This document shows, piece after piece, positions 40,924-49,607 of a stretch of DNA of 59,887 nucleotides. Made by a program: the position numbers and the translations under genes. The stretch covers positions 1 to 59,887 of the forward strand of contig CAJOJQ010000038.1 in NCBI GenBank assembly GCA_905234985.1. Direction: 5' to 3'. Each line of letters opens with the position of its first letter. The first letter of the stretch is position 1. The notes beneath the pieces are model-generated. The model was not told the DNA's origin. It ran no database searches and saw only the letters and a list, made by a program, of their open reading frames with translations. This DNA is from an uncultured Christensenellaceae bacterium. Its GTDB lineage: Bacteria; Bacillota; Clostridia; Christensenellales; Aristaeellaceae.

Positions 40924-43401
40924 TCAGTTGTTCAGCCAGTCCAGGCTGTCGGGGTAGGTATATTTGATATTGTGTTCTTTGCAGTATTGAAGGGCGTAGC
41001 TATCCCGGCCAACGGTGACGGTCAGATTGTCACAACCGGAAAACGCAGATTCCCCAATGTCGGTCACGCTGTCCGGAATCGTGATGGATGTCAGGCTGGA
41101 ACATCCGTAAAACGCGCTATACCAAATGGCGGTCACGCTGTCCGGAATGGTAACGGTTGTCAGGCTGGTACAATAGGAAAACGCATCATTACAAATGTAG
41201 GTCACGCTGTCCGGAATGGTAACGGAGGTCAGGCCAGTACATCTGGAAAACGCCCATTCCACAATAGCGGTCACGCTGTCCGGAATGGTAACGGATGTCA
41301 GGCTGGTACAATAGGAAAACGCTCCATTCCCAATGGCGGTCACGCTGTCCGGAATGGTAACGGTTGTCAGGCTGAAACATCTGTCAAACGCCCATTCCCC
41401 AATGGCGGTCACGCTGTCTGGAATCGTAACGGAGGTTAGGCTGGTACATCCAGAAAACGCACGATCACCAATGATTTGAATGCCAGACGGAATCTGATAT
41501 TCTGTTTCCTGTTTTCCCGCAGGATAACAAATCAAACGTTTATCCTGTTTTGAAAAAAGAACGCCGTCAATCACTGCCAATACAGGGTGATCAGGAGATA
41601 CGATGATTGTCGAGAGATTGGAGCATCTCTCAAAAGGATTGTCGCCAAGCATTTCCACGCTATCCGGAATGGTGATGGATGTCAGGCTGGAACATCCGTA
41701 AAACGCTCTATTCCCAATGGCGGTCACGCTGTCCGGGATGGTAACGGAGGTCAGACTGGTACATTCGAAAAACACATCATTCCCAATGTCGGTCACGCTG
41801 TCTGGAATCGTTATGGATGTCAGGCTGGTACATCTGGAAAACGCATAATCCCCAATGTAGGTCACGCTGTCCGGAATCGCGATGGATGTCAGGCTGTCAC
41901 AATCGGAAAACGCGACATGCCCTATGGCGGTCACGCTGTCCGGAATCGTGATGGATGTCAGGCTGTCACAAGCGAAAAACGCACCATCCCCAATGTAGGT
42001 CACACTGTCCGGAATCGTGATGGATGTCAGGCTGTCATATCCGTAAAACGCATAATCCCCAATGCTTAGAATGCCGGACGGAATCTGATATTCTGTTTCC
42101 TTTTTTCCGGCGAGATAACAAATCAAGCGCTTATCCTGTTTTGAGAATAAAACGCTGTCAATCACTGCCAATACAGGGTGATCGGGAGATACGATGTTTG
42201 TCGAGAGATTGGTGCAAGATTCAAAAGGATTAGCGCCAACCGTAACCACGCTGTCCGGAATCGTGATGGATGTCAGGCCGTTACAACCGGCAAACGCGCA
42301 ATTCCCAATAGTGGTCACGCTGTCCGGAATCGTGATGGATGTCAGGCCGTTACAATCGCAAAACGCGCAATTCCCAATAGCGGTCACGCTGTCCGGAATC
42401 GTGATGGATGTCAGGCTGTAACATTCGGAAAACGCAGAATCCCCAATGGCGGTCACGCTGTCCGGAATCGTGATGGATGTCAGGCTGTCACATTCGTAAA
42501 ACGCTTCATCCCCAATAGTGGTCACGCTATCCGGAATGGTAACGGAAATCAGGCCGCCACGAGCCCAAAACGCCTGATCCCCAATAGCGGTCACACAGTA
42601 TCCGTCCAGTTGATCGGGGAGGATGAGTTCTCCGTCTTTCCCTTTATATCCTGTTATCTCCGCCGTGCCGTCATCCAGCAAGATATAGGTATAATCCCCG
42701 CTTCTGAAGATTTCCGGTATCGTTTCTTCGGCGGGCGCTTCGGCGGCTTCGCTCCTGGCGGCGGCCAAGGCCTTGCCGACGGCTTCCTTCACAGCCTTGG
42801 AGGTCACGGTGGCGCCGGTCATGTCATCCACGGCTTCGGCATCCGCTTTGCCCACATAGGCTTCTTCCATGACGGTAATAGCCGCGCTGCCAATGATGAT
42901 CGGTTCTTCCGGACTAACGATCTCAATCGCGATGATGGCGTTTTCGTCCACAGTGACGACAACCTTCACTTCGCTGTCGAGGACGAAGCCCTGCGCAGCG
43001 GCTTCATAAGTGCCGGGAGTGAAGCCCTTCGCTTCCTCAGCGGGGGCGGCAGCGACAAGCGCGGCAGCAGCCAGCGCCTTGGTCACAGCTTCCTTCACAG
43101 CATTAGAGGTGAAAGTCGCGCCAGCCACGGCGTCCACAGCTTCGGCGTCGGCCTTGCCAACGTAGGCTTCCGCCATGATGGGTATGGCCGCGCCGCCGAA
43201 GCCGGGGGTTTCGCCCGCGCCGACGATCTCGATGGCGGTGATGGCGTTTTCATCCACGGTGACGGTAACTTTCACGTCGCCCGCAAAGCCTTCCGCGGTG
43301 CCCGTGTAGGTGCCGGGGGTAAAAGCGGCGTCCGCAAACGCAAAGCCCATGGTGCCTAAAATCAGGCACAGGCTCAGAAACAGGGACAGGTACTTTTCCA
43401 T
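40924..43401 (-). CDS. Secreted protein with two FMN-binding domains and BspA-type LRRs
   Basis: 825 residues. A signal peptide (~1-24) is followed by two FMN_bind domains, each ending in a (S/T)GAT-type site for covalent FMN: AGATFTSNAV (~93-102) and TGATVTSKAV (~190). The rest (~240-800) is a long array of LRR_5/BspA repeats of ~23 residues (LTSITIPDSVTAIGDSAF), encoded by ~69-base DNA repeats at about 41030-42560. BspA repeats mediate adhesion or binding; FMN domains carry electrons in RNF/NQR and in extracellular electron transfer. The combination suggests a surface flavoprotein. ATG follows AAGGAGGAA. Confidence 0.9.
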   Translation of the reverse strand: MEKYLSLFLSLCLILGTMGFAFADAAFTPGTYTGTAEGFAGDVKVTVTVDENAITAIEIVGAGETPGFGGAAIPIMAEAYVGKADAEAVDAVAGATFTSNAVKEAVTKALAAAALVAAAPAEEAKGFTPGTYEAAAQGFVLDSEVKVVVTVDENAIIAIEIVSPEEPIIIGSAAITVMEEAYVGKADAEAVDDMTGATVTSKAVKEAVGKALAAARSEAAEAPAEETIPEIFRSGDYTYILLDDGTAEITGYKGKDGELILPDQLDGYCVTAIGDQAFWARGGLISVTIPDSVTTIGDEAFYECDSLTSITIPDSVTAIGDSAFSECYSLTSITIPDSVTAIGNCAFCDCNGLTSITIPDSVTTIGNCAFAGCNGLTSITIPDSVVTVGANPFESCTNLSTNIVSPDHPVLAVIDSVLFSKQDKRLICYLAGKKETEYQIPSGILSIGDYAFYGYDSLTSITIPDSVTYIGDGAFFACDSLTSITIPDSVTAIGHVAFSDCDSLTSIAIPDSVTYIGDYAFSRCTSLTSITIPDSVTDIGNDVFFECTSLTSVTIPDSVTAIGNRAFYGCSSLTSITIPDSVEMLGDNPFERCSNLSTIIVSPDHPVLAVIDGVLFSKQDKRLICYPAGKQETEYQIPSGIQIIGDRAFSGCTSLTSVTIPDSVTAIGEWAFDRCFSLTTVTIPDSVTAIGNGAFSYCTSLTSVTIPDSVTAIVEWAFSRCTGLTSVTIPDSVTYICNDAFSYCTSLTTVTIPDSVTAIWYSAFYGCSSLTSITIPDSVTDIGESAFSGCDNLTVTVGRDSYALQYCKEHNIKYTYPDSLDWLNN

Positions 43402-43445
43402 AGCTAATTCCTCCTTCTTGCTTGACCAGTGTTCAGTCTGGTTTG

Positions 43446-43476
43446 ATTATACCATAATAAGATGGACAAATTGCAA
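43446..43476 (-). promoter_or_regulatory. Probable promoter of the FMN/LRR gene
   Basis: A perfect minus-strand TATAAT (43451-43446) with TTGCAA 19 bases upstream (43476-43471). The spacing is longer than ideal. Confidence 0.5.
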
Positions 43477-43571
43477 ACGGATTCGCCGCTTGCGTGTTCC
43501 TATTCCCAGCCGCGAAAAACAGCGGGAAGCATGTGCTGTCAGGGGATATCCTTTCTCACTGTCCGGAAGCG

Positions 43572-43796
43572 TCAATAGATTTCTTTCAGGCTCTCCACCC
43601 CCACCTGGCGCTTGAAATCCTCTAAGCCCTGGCGATCCACCATCATCAGGTCGTGGAATTTGCCGGTGGCTTTGTCGATGTAGCCCACGGTCATTTCCCC
43701 GGTGCAGATGCTTTTGCGCACGGCGGGTTCCTGGGCGACAGGGTCGAAGGCAAAGGCGGGCATATGCTGCGATTTTTTGAAAAAGGACACGGCCAT
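43572..43796 (-). CDS. Small hypothetical protein, 74 aa
   Basis: Not recognised. Basic N-terminus, no membrane segment, and a short motif GYIDKATGKFHDLMMVDRQG that looks like a beta hairpin. GAGGGAGGAA precedes the ATG. It stands alone between the FMN/LRR gene and a structured element. Confidence 0.55.
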   Translation of the reverse strand: MAVSFFKKSQHMPAFAFDPVAQEPAVRKSICTGEMTVGYIDKATGKFHDLMMVDRQGLEDFKRQVGVESLKEIY

Positions 43797-43873
43797 TTCC
43801 TCCCTCCGGGGTTTTATGGCTTCATTATAACATTCCCGAATAGGCAGCGCAAGGTTTCCCGAATGATTTTATA

Positions 43874-44241
43874 GGTAGCCATTCATGTATCTTGATAACA
43901 GTCAAGCGGCATATCAGCGGAGGGGGCGTCGGGGGCATTCCCCGACTGTAATCCGCACCGGCGGCGTGTACGTCGGGAGGACGGAAAATTTCTGTAAGGA
44001 GCGAAGACGACTGAAAGAAATTTTCCTTCCTTGCGGTTTTTCCGCCCGGAAATCCCGTAGGGATTTTAGGAAAAACCGGGCGGGGGACGAACCGCCGATG
44101 ACCGCCTGTGGCAGGAATCTCATCGGCGGTGAGATCAGGCGAAAAGGAGCAATGTCCGCATGAAGCGGACTTGCGACTATTGAGCCTGCGGATTCGCGGG
44201 GGGTATGCAATAACCATGAACCCGAAGGGCGAATGGTAACC
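43874..44241. other. Palindrome-rich element, probable structured RNA (strand unsure)
   Basis: The 584-base gap before the next gene holds ~370 bases with long stems: an outer GGTagCCATTC/GAATGGtaACC pair (43874-43884 with 44231-44241), GTCGGGG/CCCCGAC (43928-43946), an 11-bp GGAAAATTTCT/AGAAATTTTCC (43983-44026), CCGCCCGG/CCGGGCGG around AAATCCC/GGGATTT, an 11-bp ACCGCCGATGA/TCATCGGCGGT (44091-44130) and TCCGC/GCGGA (44155-44169). GGTTTTTCC/GGAAAAACC competes with one of them. A short open frame here is not credible as a gene. A HEARO/omega-RNA-like or other ornate RNA is possible. Confidence 0.6.
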
Positions 44242-44280
44242 TTTATAGCAATGTTTTACAATTTCCCGCCTTTCCCCGCA

Positions 44281-44309
44281 TTGACAATCCCGGCAGTTTG
44301 CATTATCAT
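44281..44309 (+). promoter_or_regulatory. Sigma-A promoter of the SdrD-B gene
   Basis: TTGACA (44281-44286), 17-base spacer, TATCAT (44304-44309), about 72 bases before the start codon. Confidence 0.75.
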
Positions 44310-44380
44310 GGATTATGGTGCTGTATGAAATTTTATGGCACGGCGCGGACGCGCGCCGTGTTTTGATGGAGGCTTTCAGT

Positions 44381-47300
44381 ATGCGCGCGACGCAAAAGCA
44401 TGTAGGGTTGATCCTGATTTTCGCAATGCTGCTCCTGATCTTTGGCGTTCAGGGGGCGCTGGCCGAAGCGGGCCAGATCAGCGGTATAGTCTGGGTGGAC
44501 AAAACCCCCGACGGGGTCATCGCGGGCAACGAGGGCGGCTTGTCCGGCGCGCGGGTGACCCTGGAAACGAAGGACGCCGAAGGGAAAAGCCAGGTGGCGA
44601 AAAACGCCACGGCTTCCAAATCCGGCGAATTTCTGTTCGACGGGCTGGCGGCGGGCGAATACCGCCTGCGGGTGGAAGTGAGCAAGGAATACCACTTTAC
44701 CCTCCACGGCAAGGACAGCGCCGTGCTGCCCGCCCAGGGCAACGCGAGCTACACCCCCTGGTTTATCTTGGGTGAAGGCGAAAGCCGCCAGGTCAACGCG
44801 GGCGCGACGAAATCCGCCTGTCTGGTGAGCGTGATCGCCTTTGAGGACGCCAACGTCAACGGCGGCCGCATGGAAACCGAGCCGACGGTGCGGGGCGTGC
44901 CGGTGCAGGTGGTGTACGAATACGAGGGCGAAACCTACGTGGTCGCTTCCGATAATACGGATAAAAGCGGCCAGGCCGTGATGCGGGACCTGTCGCCCGC
45001 CACCTACCGGGTGCGCGCCGTTTATCCCGAGCATTACACCGCCGGACCCGTGGGCCAGAAAATGAACACCTACTATAATTGTCTGGCGGCGGACGAAAAC
45101 AACGTGGGCCTGTCCGAGCCGTTTACCCTGGCGGCCAAGGAATCCATGGGCCTGGGCGTCGGCGTGGTGCGCACCGGCTCCCTGGCGGGCAAGGTGTGGT
45201 TCGACGCGAACTATAACGGCAAATGGGACGGCGAGGAAGCAGGCCTGACCGGCGCGGAAATCACCCTGCATTTCATTGAAACGGGGCTGAAGCGCACCCT
45301 GCAGCCCGACGAAAAAGGCGATTACCGCTTTGACATCCTGCAGCCCGGCGATTATTTATTGCAGTTCGCCCTGCCGGAGGGCATGATTTTCACCTATCCC
45401 GGCCAGTCCAAGCTGTCCGATACGGCGAATACGGGCGCGCTGAACGTGTATGTGAAGGTGGACGTGACCACCGACGTGGGCGCTGTGGGCGCTATGCCCG
45501 CGGCGGGCCTTACCCTGACGCTGTACGCGGATATGAACCTGAACGGCGTGCGGGACGGGGACGAACCCCTGCTGTCCGGCGCGGCGGTGACGGCGGCCCA
45601 GGGCGGCAAAACCGTGGAAAAGACCGAAACGGATGAAAACGGCGAAGCAGTGTTCAACGCCCTGCGGGGCGGCGAAACCCAGATCACCGCCGCGCTGCCA
45701 GAGGGCTGGCTGTTCCGGGCGGACGAAGCGGGGCTGTTTGCTGTTTCCGGCATTCAAAACACCGCCCAGGCTGAAATCATCCTGGACGGCTTGCAGCCCG
45801 ACGCCCAGTACGAAGCGGCGGTGATTCCCGCTTCCGCTGTCAGCGGCATGCTGTTTGAGGACGCCGCCAACACCGGCCTGATGCGGCAGGACAGCCGCCC
45901 GCTTTCCGGCTTCACGGTGCAGGCCGTGGCCCCGAACGGGGACATCCTCGCGGAAGCAGTCACGGATGAAAGCGGCGCGTACACCCTGTATCCCCTGTCC
46001 GCGGACGCGTACACGGTGCGCTTCCTGCTGCGGGACGCTTACGTGGCCTCGCCCTACGCGGCGGATCAGGAGGAAAGCGCCAACCGTATTCAGGCCCAGA
46101 ACCCCGAATTCGGCGACAGCGAACAAATCACCCTGGCCCCCGGCGAAAAGCGGACGGGCTTCAACGGCAGCGTGTTCCAGGCGGGCCTGGCGGACGGTCG
46201 AGTGCTGGTGAGCAGCGTTTACGCGGAGAAGGATACCGGCATTCCCGGCGTGACGGTGACGCTGCTGGACGCGGACGGACAGCCCGTTTCCGATCACAGC
46301 TACGGCGTGACGGATGAAAACGGTTACTTCTTTATCAAGGGCATCCTGCCCGGCGCCTATTCCCTGGCCTATCAAATGCCCGACAACGGCGTGTTCACCG
46401 AACCCAGCGTGGAGGGCACCCGCTACGTGGGCGAATCCTTCGTCAGCGGCAGCGGCTCCCATTTTGAGGCCGCCGAGATCAGGGGCCTTCTCACCGCCTC
46501 CATCGCGGGCAAGCTCCTGCACGACAATCCGGCGGAAGCGGGCCTGTATAACGCCCAGCTGTCCCTGCGGGGCCATACGGTAAATTACGCCTACGGGATT
46601 CACGCCAACCCCGACGGCTCCTTCGCCTTTACCGGCCTGATGCCCGACACCTACACCCTCACCGTGACCCTGCCCCAGGGCCTGGTCTTCGGCGAAAAGG
46701 AAGGGGCTGTGATCAGCCGTTCCCGCAGCGAGCAGGCGTCGGCGGAAATTACTCTGGCCCTGGGAGAAAAACGGCTGGATACCGACATCTTGGCCGTGAC
46801 CCCCGTTTCCCTCTCCGGCGTGGTGTACTATGACGACAACCTTTCCGCCGAAATGGACGAAGAGGAATACGGCGCCGAATCCCGCTCCCTGACCCTGTGG
46901 GAGAACGGGGAGCAGATCGAGGCGCTGGAAACCGACGAAAACGGCGGCTTCGTGTTTGAAGGGCTGATTCCCGGTTCCTACGAGCTGCGCATCGCCCTGG
47001 ACGATAACGAGGATTTGGTGGACGTTCCCGGCGCGGCCCGGGGCAACGAGGACATGGCCCTGCCCGTGGCCGTTCTTCAGGACGCGCGGGTTTCCCTGCC
47101 CGTGATGCGCTACGCCTCCGTCGCCGGTCAGGTGTGGAGCTTAGGCGGCGGCGAGGGCATGAGCGGCGTCAATGTTTCCCTGCTGAACAGCGAGGGCGAG
47201 GCCCTGGCCGAAACGGCCAGCGGGGAGAGCGGCGAATTTGAGTTTGGCCGCCTGTTACCCGGCACCTACGCCCTGGCCGCCACCCTGCCCGAGGGCTACC

Positions 47301-47857
47301 TGTTCGCCCGGGCGCAGGACACCGGCGCGCGGGACAGCTTCATTCAAAGCCAGGTGGACGGCACCGTGGTCGCCATTCCCTTTGAGGTGATTACCGGCGA
47401 CGACATGAGCGGCGTCGATATCGGCGTGGGCACCATGGGCCGTATCGGCGACCGGGCGTGGCTGGACGTGAACGGCAACGGCATGCAGGATATGGACGAA
47501 CCCAGCATGCCCGGCATCGTGATCGAATTGTACCAGCACGGCGAGCTGGTCGCCAGCACCGTCACCGACGCGTACGGTCGGTACGCCATGGATAACCTGT
47601 ACCCCGGCGAATACGAAATGCGCGTGACCATGCACAAGGAGCTGAAAGCCACCGTGCATCAGACCGAATTCCCCCTGGTGGGCAGCATCCTGCCTGAAAG
47701 CGACGAACTGACCGTGACAGTCTCCGGCGTGATCGTGCCCAGCGGCAGAGCCAACCTGCACTGCGACTTGGGCTTCCAGCTGCGCAAAAAGAACGTGTAC
47801 CCCGCCGTCATGGACGATATTCCCGTCAAGGACTGGCGGCCCTATTCCGAACGGTAA
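44381..47857 (+). CDS. Large secreted SdrD-B repeat protein
   Basis: About 1158 residues from ATG 44381 after GGAGG (an upstream frame to 44315 is not needed). A signal peptide (~5-28) precedes about ten SdrD-B/Cna-B-like repeats of ~90-100 residues, each with the 'G.V(W/F)xDxNxNGxxDxDExxLxGVxV.L' plan (VWFDANYNGKWDGEEAGL, YADMNLNGVRDGDEPLL, AWLDVNGNGMQDMDEPSM) and ending in 'TDExGxYxFxxLxPGxY'. The Asp-rich loops probably bind calcium. No LPXTG motif or membrane tail closes the protein, so attachment is unclear. Its stop overlaps the ComEA-like start by one base. Confidence 0.9.
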   Translation: MRATQKHVGLILIFAMLLLIFGVQGALAEAGQISGIVWVDKTPDGVIAGNEGGLSGARVTLETKDAEGKSQVAKNATASKSGEFLFDGLAAGEYRLRVEVSKEYHFTLHGKDSAVLPAQGNASYTPWFILGEGESRQVNAGATKSACLVSVIAFEDANVNGGRMETEPTVRGVPVQVVYEYEGETYVVASDNTDKSGQAVMRDLSPATYRVRAVYPEHYTAGPVGQKMNTYYNCLAADENNVGLSEPFTLAAKESMGLGVGVVRTGSLAGKVWFDANYNGKWDGEEAGLTGAEITLHFIETGLKRTLQPDEKGDYRFDILQPGDYLLQFALPEGMIFTYPGQSKLSDTANTGALNVYVKVDVTTDVGAVGAMPAAGLTLTLYADMNLNGVRDGDEPLLSGAAVTAAQGGKTVEKTETDENGEAVFNALRGGETQITAALPEGWLFRADEAGLFAVSGIQNTAQAEIILDGLQPDAQYEAAVIPASAVSGMLFEDAANTGLMRQDSRPLSGFTVQAVAPNGDILAEAVTDESGAYTLYPLSADAYTVRFLLRDAYVASPYAADQEESANRIQAQNPEFGDSEQITLAPGEKRTGFNGSVFQAGLADGRVLVSSVYAEKDTGIPGVTVTLLDADGQPVSDHSYGVTDENGYFFIKGILPGAYSLAYQMPDNGVFTEPSVEGTRYVGESFVSGSGSHFEAAEIRGLLTASIAGKLLHDNPAEAGLYNAQLSLRGHTVNYAYGIHANPDGSFAFTGLMPDTYTLTVTLPQGLVFGEKEGAVISRSRSEQASAEITLALGEKRLDTDILAVTPVSLSGVVYYDDNLSAEMDEEEYGAESRSLTLWENGEQIEALETDENGGFVFEGLIPGSYELRIALDDNEDLVDVPGAARGNEDMALPVAVLQDARVSLPVMRYASVAGQVWSLGGGEGMSGVNVSLLNSEGEALAETASGESGEFEFGRLLPGTYALAATLPEGYLFARAQDTGARDSFIQSQVDGTVVAIPFEVITGDDMSGVDIGVGTMGRIGDRAWLDVNGNGMQDMDEPSMPGIVIELYQHGELVASTVTDAYGRYAMDNLYPGEYEMRVTMHKELKATVHQTEFPLVGSILPESDELTVTVSGVIVPSGRANLHCDLGFQLRKKNVYPAVMDDIPVKDWRPYSER

Positions 47858-48279
47858 TGCGGATTCGCGGGTGCGGATCGCCGCAAAACAGCGATGAACA
47901 AAGAACGACGCGCCGCCAAATCGCGGCGCGCCTGCTTTTGTGGTGCTTGGGCATTTGCTGTGCGGGCATTCTTCTGTTTCAGGCGGCGGACACGGTGAAA
48001 AGCCGCCTGCCGGTCCAGACGCGGACGGTACACCAGGAACAGCCGCCGACCCGCGCCGCGCCGGAATCGGAGGAGAAATGGAACGTCAATCAGGCAACGG
48101 CGGAGGACTTGCAGAAAGCGGAAGGCGTCGGCCCCGCCCTGGCCCAAAGAATATGCGATTTGCGGGAGGAGAGGGGCGGGTTCCGCTTCCTGGAGGAGCT
48201 TATGGACGTGCCCGGCATCGGCGAAAAACGCTTTGAAGCCCTGAGCGCACTCTTTTATTGTCCCGCGCCGGAGCCGTGA
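47857..48279 (+). CDS. ComEA-like protein with helix-hairpin-helix domain
   Basis: 140 residues. One membrane segment at ~26-45 (LLLWCLGICCAGILLF), a linker, and a helix-hairpin-helix pair at ~75-135 (VNQATAEDLQKAEGVGPALA and LMDVPGIGEKRFEALSALF) that matches the DNA-binding part of ComEA. ComEA is the membrane-bound DNA receptor for uptake in competent bacteria. It lacks the SLBB domain that many ComEA proteins carry. Start overlaps the previous stop (TAATG), so it may be translationally coupled; no other competence gene is nearby. Confidence 0.8.
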   Translation: MRIRGCGSPQNSDEQRTTRRQIAARLLLWCLGICCAGILLFQAADTVKSRLPVQTRTVHQEQPPTRAAPESEEKWNVNQATAEDLQKAEGVGPALAQRICDLREERGGFRFLEELMDVPGIGEKRFEALSALFYCPAPEP

Positions 48280-48291
48280 ACAGGGCCAAAA

Positions 48292-48394
48292 AGAGTTGAG
48301 AGCGGAGAGTTGAGATTTATATAGTCGATCATATAGGATTCTCTTGTGATAAACATGATATGATCTCAACTCTCAACTCTTAACTCCCAACTCT
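48292..48394. repeat. Inverted heptamer-repeat element, copy 5
   Basis: Plus-strand left arm AAAAAGAGTTGAGAG..., centre with TTTATATAGTCGATCATATA, right arm of complementary heptamers. The right arm contains the stop codon of the NUDIX gene. Confidence 0.85.
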
Positions 48395-48962
48395 GGCTTC
48401 CTTGCGCTGATTCCCGCAGCTTTTCGTTCAATTTGCCATACACGCGCCGGACCATCCAGGGTTCGGCGCAATTTTTGAGCGCGTTTTCCAGGGTGAACCA
48501 CTGGACGGCGGCGTTTTCGTCGGATTTGGGACGGATGGGGGCAGTATCGTCGGCCCGAAGCAGGTAGGTCACGTTCAGGTGCAGATGGCTGGGCACATAG
48601 CGTCCCCGCTTTTCGTGACCGTCCACCGTGAGGATTTCCAGAGAGAAAATATCCTCCGTCACAGGTTCCGCGTGAATGCCCGTTTCCTCCCGGGCTTCCC
48701 GCAGGGCCACGGCAAGCAAATTCCTGTCTCCGTCGGCGTGGCCGCCCGTCCAGGCCCAGGCCCGGTACAGGTTGTGGTAGGCCATGAGTACCCGGCTGCC
48801 GTCCTGGTTCACGATCCAGGAAGAAGCGCTGAAATGGGCGATTTCGTTGGCCCGGTCAAAGCAGTCCGGCATGGTGGAAAGTACCCGCAGCATCACGGCT
48901 TTGTCCCTCTCCTCCTGCTCGTTCCAGGGGCGGTAGGCGCAAATGGCTTCTTCGATGGTCAT
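48366..48962 (-). CDS. NUDIX hydrolase
   Basis: 198 residues with a Nudix box GGHADGDRNLLAVALREAREETG (its first acidic position is Asp). The layout resembles NUDIX members that hydrolyse nucleotide-sugar or dNTP-like substrates; specificity cannot be read. The last residues (SQSWELRVES) and the stop come from an inverted heptamer repeat. Its start overlaps the stop of the upstream GNAT gene by four bases (ATGA), so the two form one unit. Confidence 0.9.
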   Translation of the reverse strand: MTIEEAICAYRPWNEQEERDKAVMLRVLSTMPDCFDRANEIAHFSASSWIVNQDGSRVLMAYHNLYRAWAWTGGHADGDRNLLAVALREAREETGIHAEPVTEDIFSLEILTVDGHEKRGRYVPSHLHLNVTYLLRADDTAPIRPKSDENAAVQWFTLENALKNCAEPWMVRRVYGKLNEKLRESAQGSQSWELRVES

Positions 48963-49417
48963 GGTTTTCCCTCCTCGCGTTCCAGCGAAAATTCGATTTC
49001 GTCAAGCCAGTCGGTGATGGCGTTTACTTTTCCAGTCTCCTTGAAGCCCAGGCGGCGGTAGAGCCTTGCCGCATTGGCATTGTTCTCCAATATCCAGAGC
49101 GTGGGTACGTCCGGGCAAAGGCTTATGGCGAATTTCAGCAATTCGGTACCACATCCCCTGTTCTGCATATCAGGAAGGATATACAGGTCTTCGATCATGC
49201 TTCCGGTGACGGATACGACGCCCACGGGACGATTCTTTAACAGCATATAGACTTTGCTTCCTTTGTCCATCTTTCCGCGCAGATATTCCCGCTGATGTTC
49301 CGGCGTGTGCAGGGCGATAAAATCCGGGGAACAGAAGGAACGGTGGGAATCCTGCCAGGATACAGAATGGATCGTGGCGGCTTCGGGAAGGTTGGATTCA
49401 TCTACAATGACGATCAT
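48959..49417 (-). CDS. GNAT-family N-acetyltransferase
   Basis: 152 residues with the acetyl-CoA loop DMQNRGCGTELLKFA (the Q/R-x-x-G-x-G/A motif) and the C-terminal NANAARLYRRLGFKETGKVN typical of GNAT enzymes. The substrate is unknown. ATG follows AGGAGCAAATCA. Coupled to the NUDIX gene downstream. Confidence 0.9.
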   Translation of the reverse strand: MIVIVDESNLPEAATIHSVSWQDSHRSFCSPDFIALHTPEHQREYLRGKMDKGSKVYMLLKNRPVGVVSVTGSMIEDLYILPDMQNRGCGTELLKFAISLCPDVPTLWILENNANAARLYRRLGFKETGKVNAITDWLDEIEFSLEREEGKP

Positions 49418-49607
49418 TGATTTGCTCCTGTCGAAAAAAGAGAGAGGGGACTTTTGAAGTAAAAGCCTCCCTCCCGTGAAGTAGCTGCGTTGTATTTGTT
49501 CGTTCGATTGATATGAAACAGAGAGTAAGATATATATATTATTGAGGGTCCAGGGGGATCATCCCCCCTGGCGCGGGGTCTGGGGCCGCGGAGGCCCCAG
49601 CGTCCTT

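Noticed and set aside
41030..42560. Regular ~69-base repeats that resemble a CRISPR array at first sight
   Set aside because: They are in-frame codons for BspA leucine-rich repeats, with no separate spacers.
43885..44217. Open frames of 92-130 codons before the SdrD-B gene
   Set aside because: The sequence is built of perfect stems, codon use is unlike the neighbours and no ribosome site is present.
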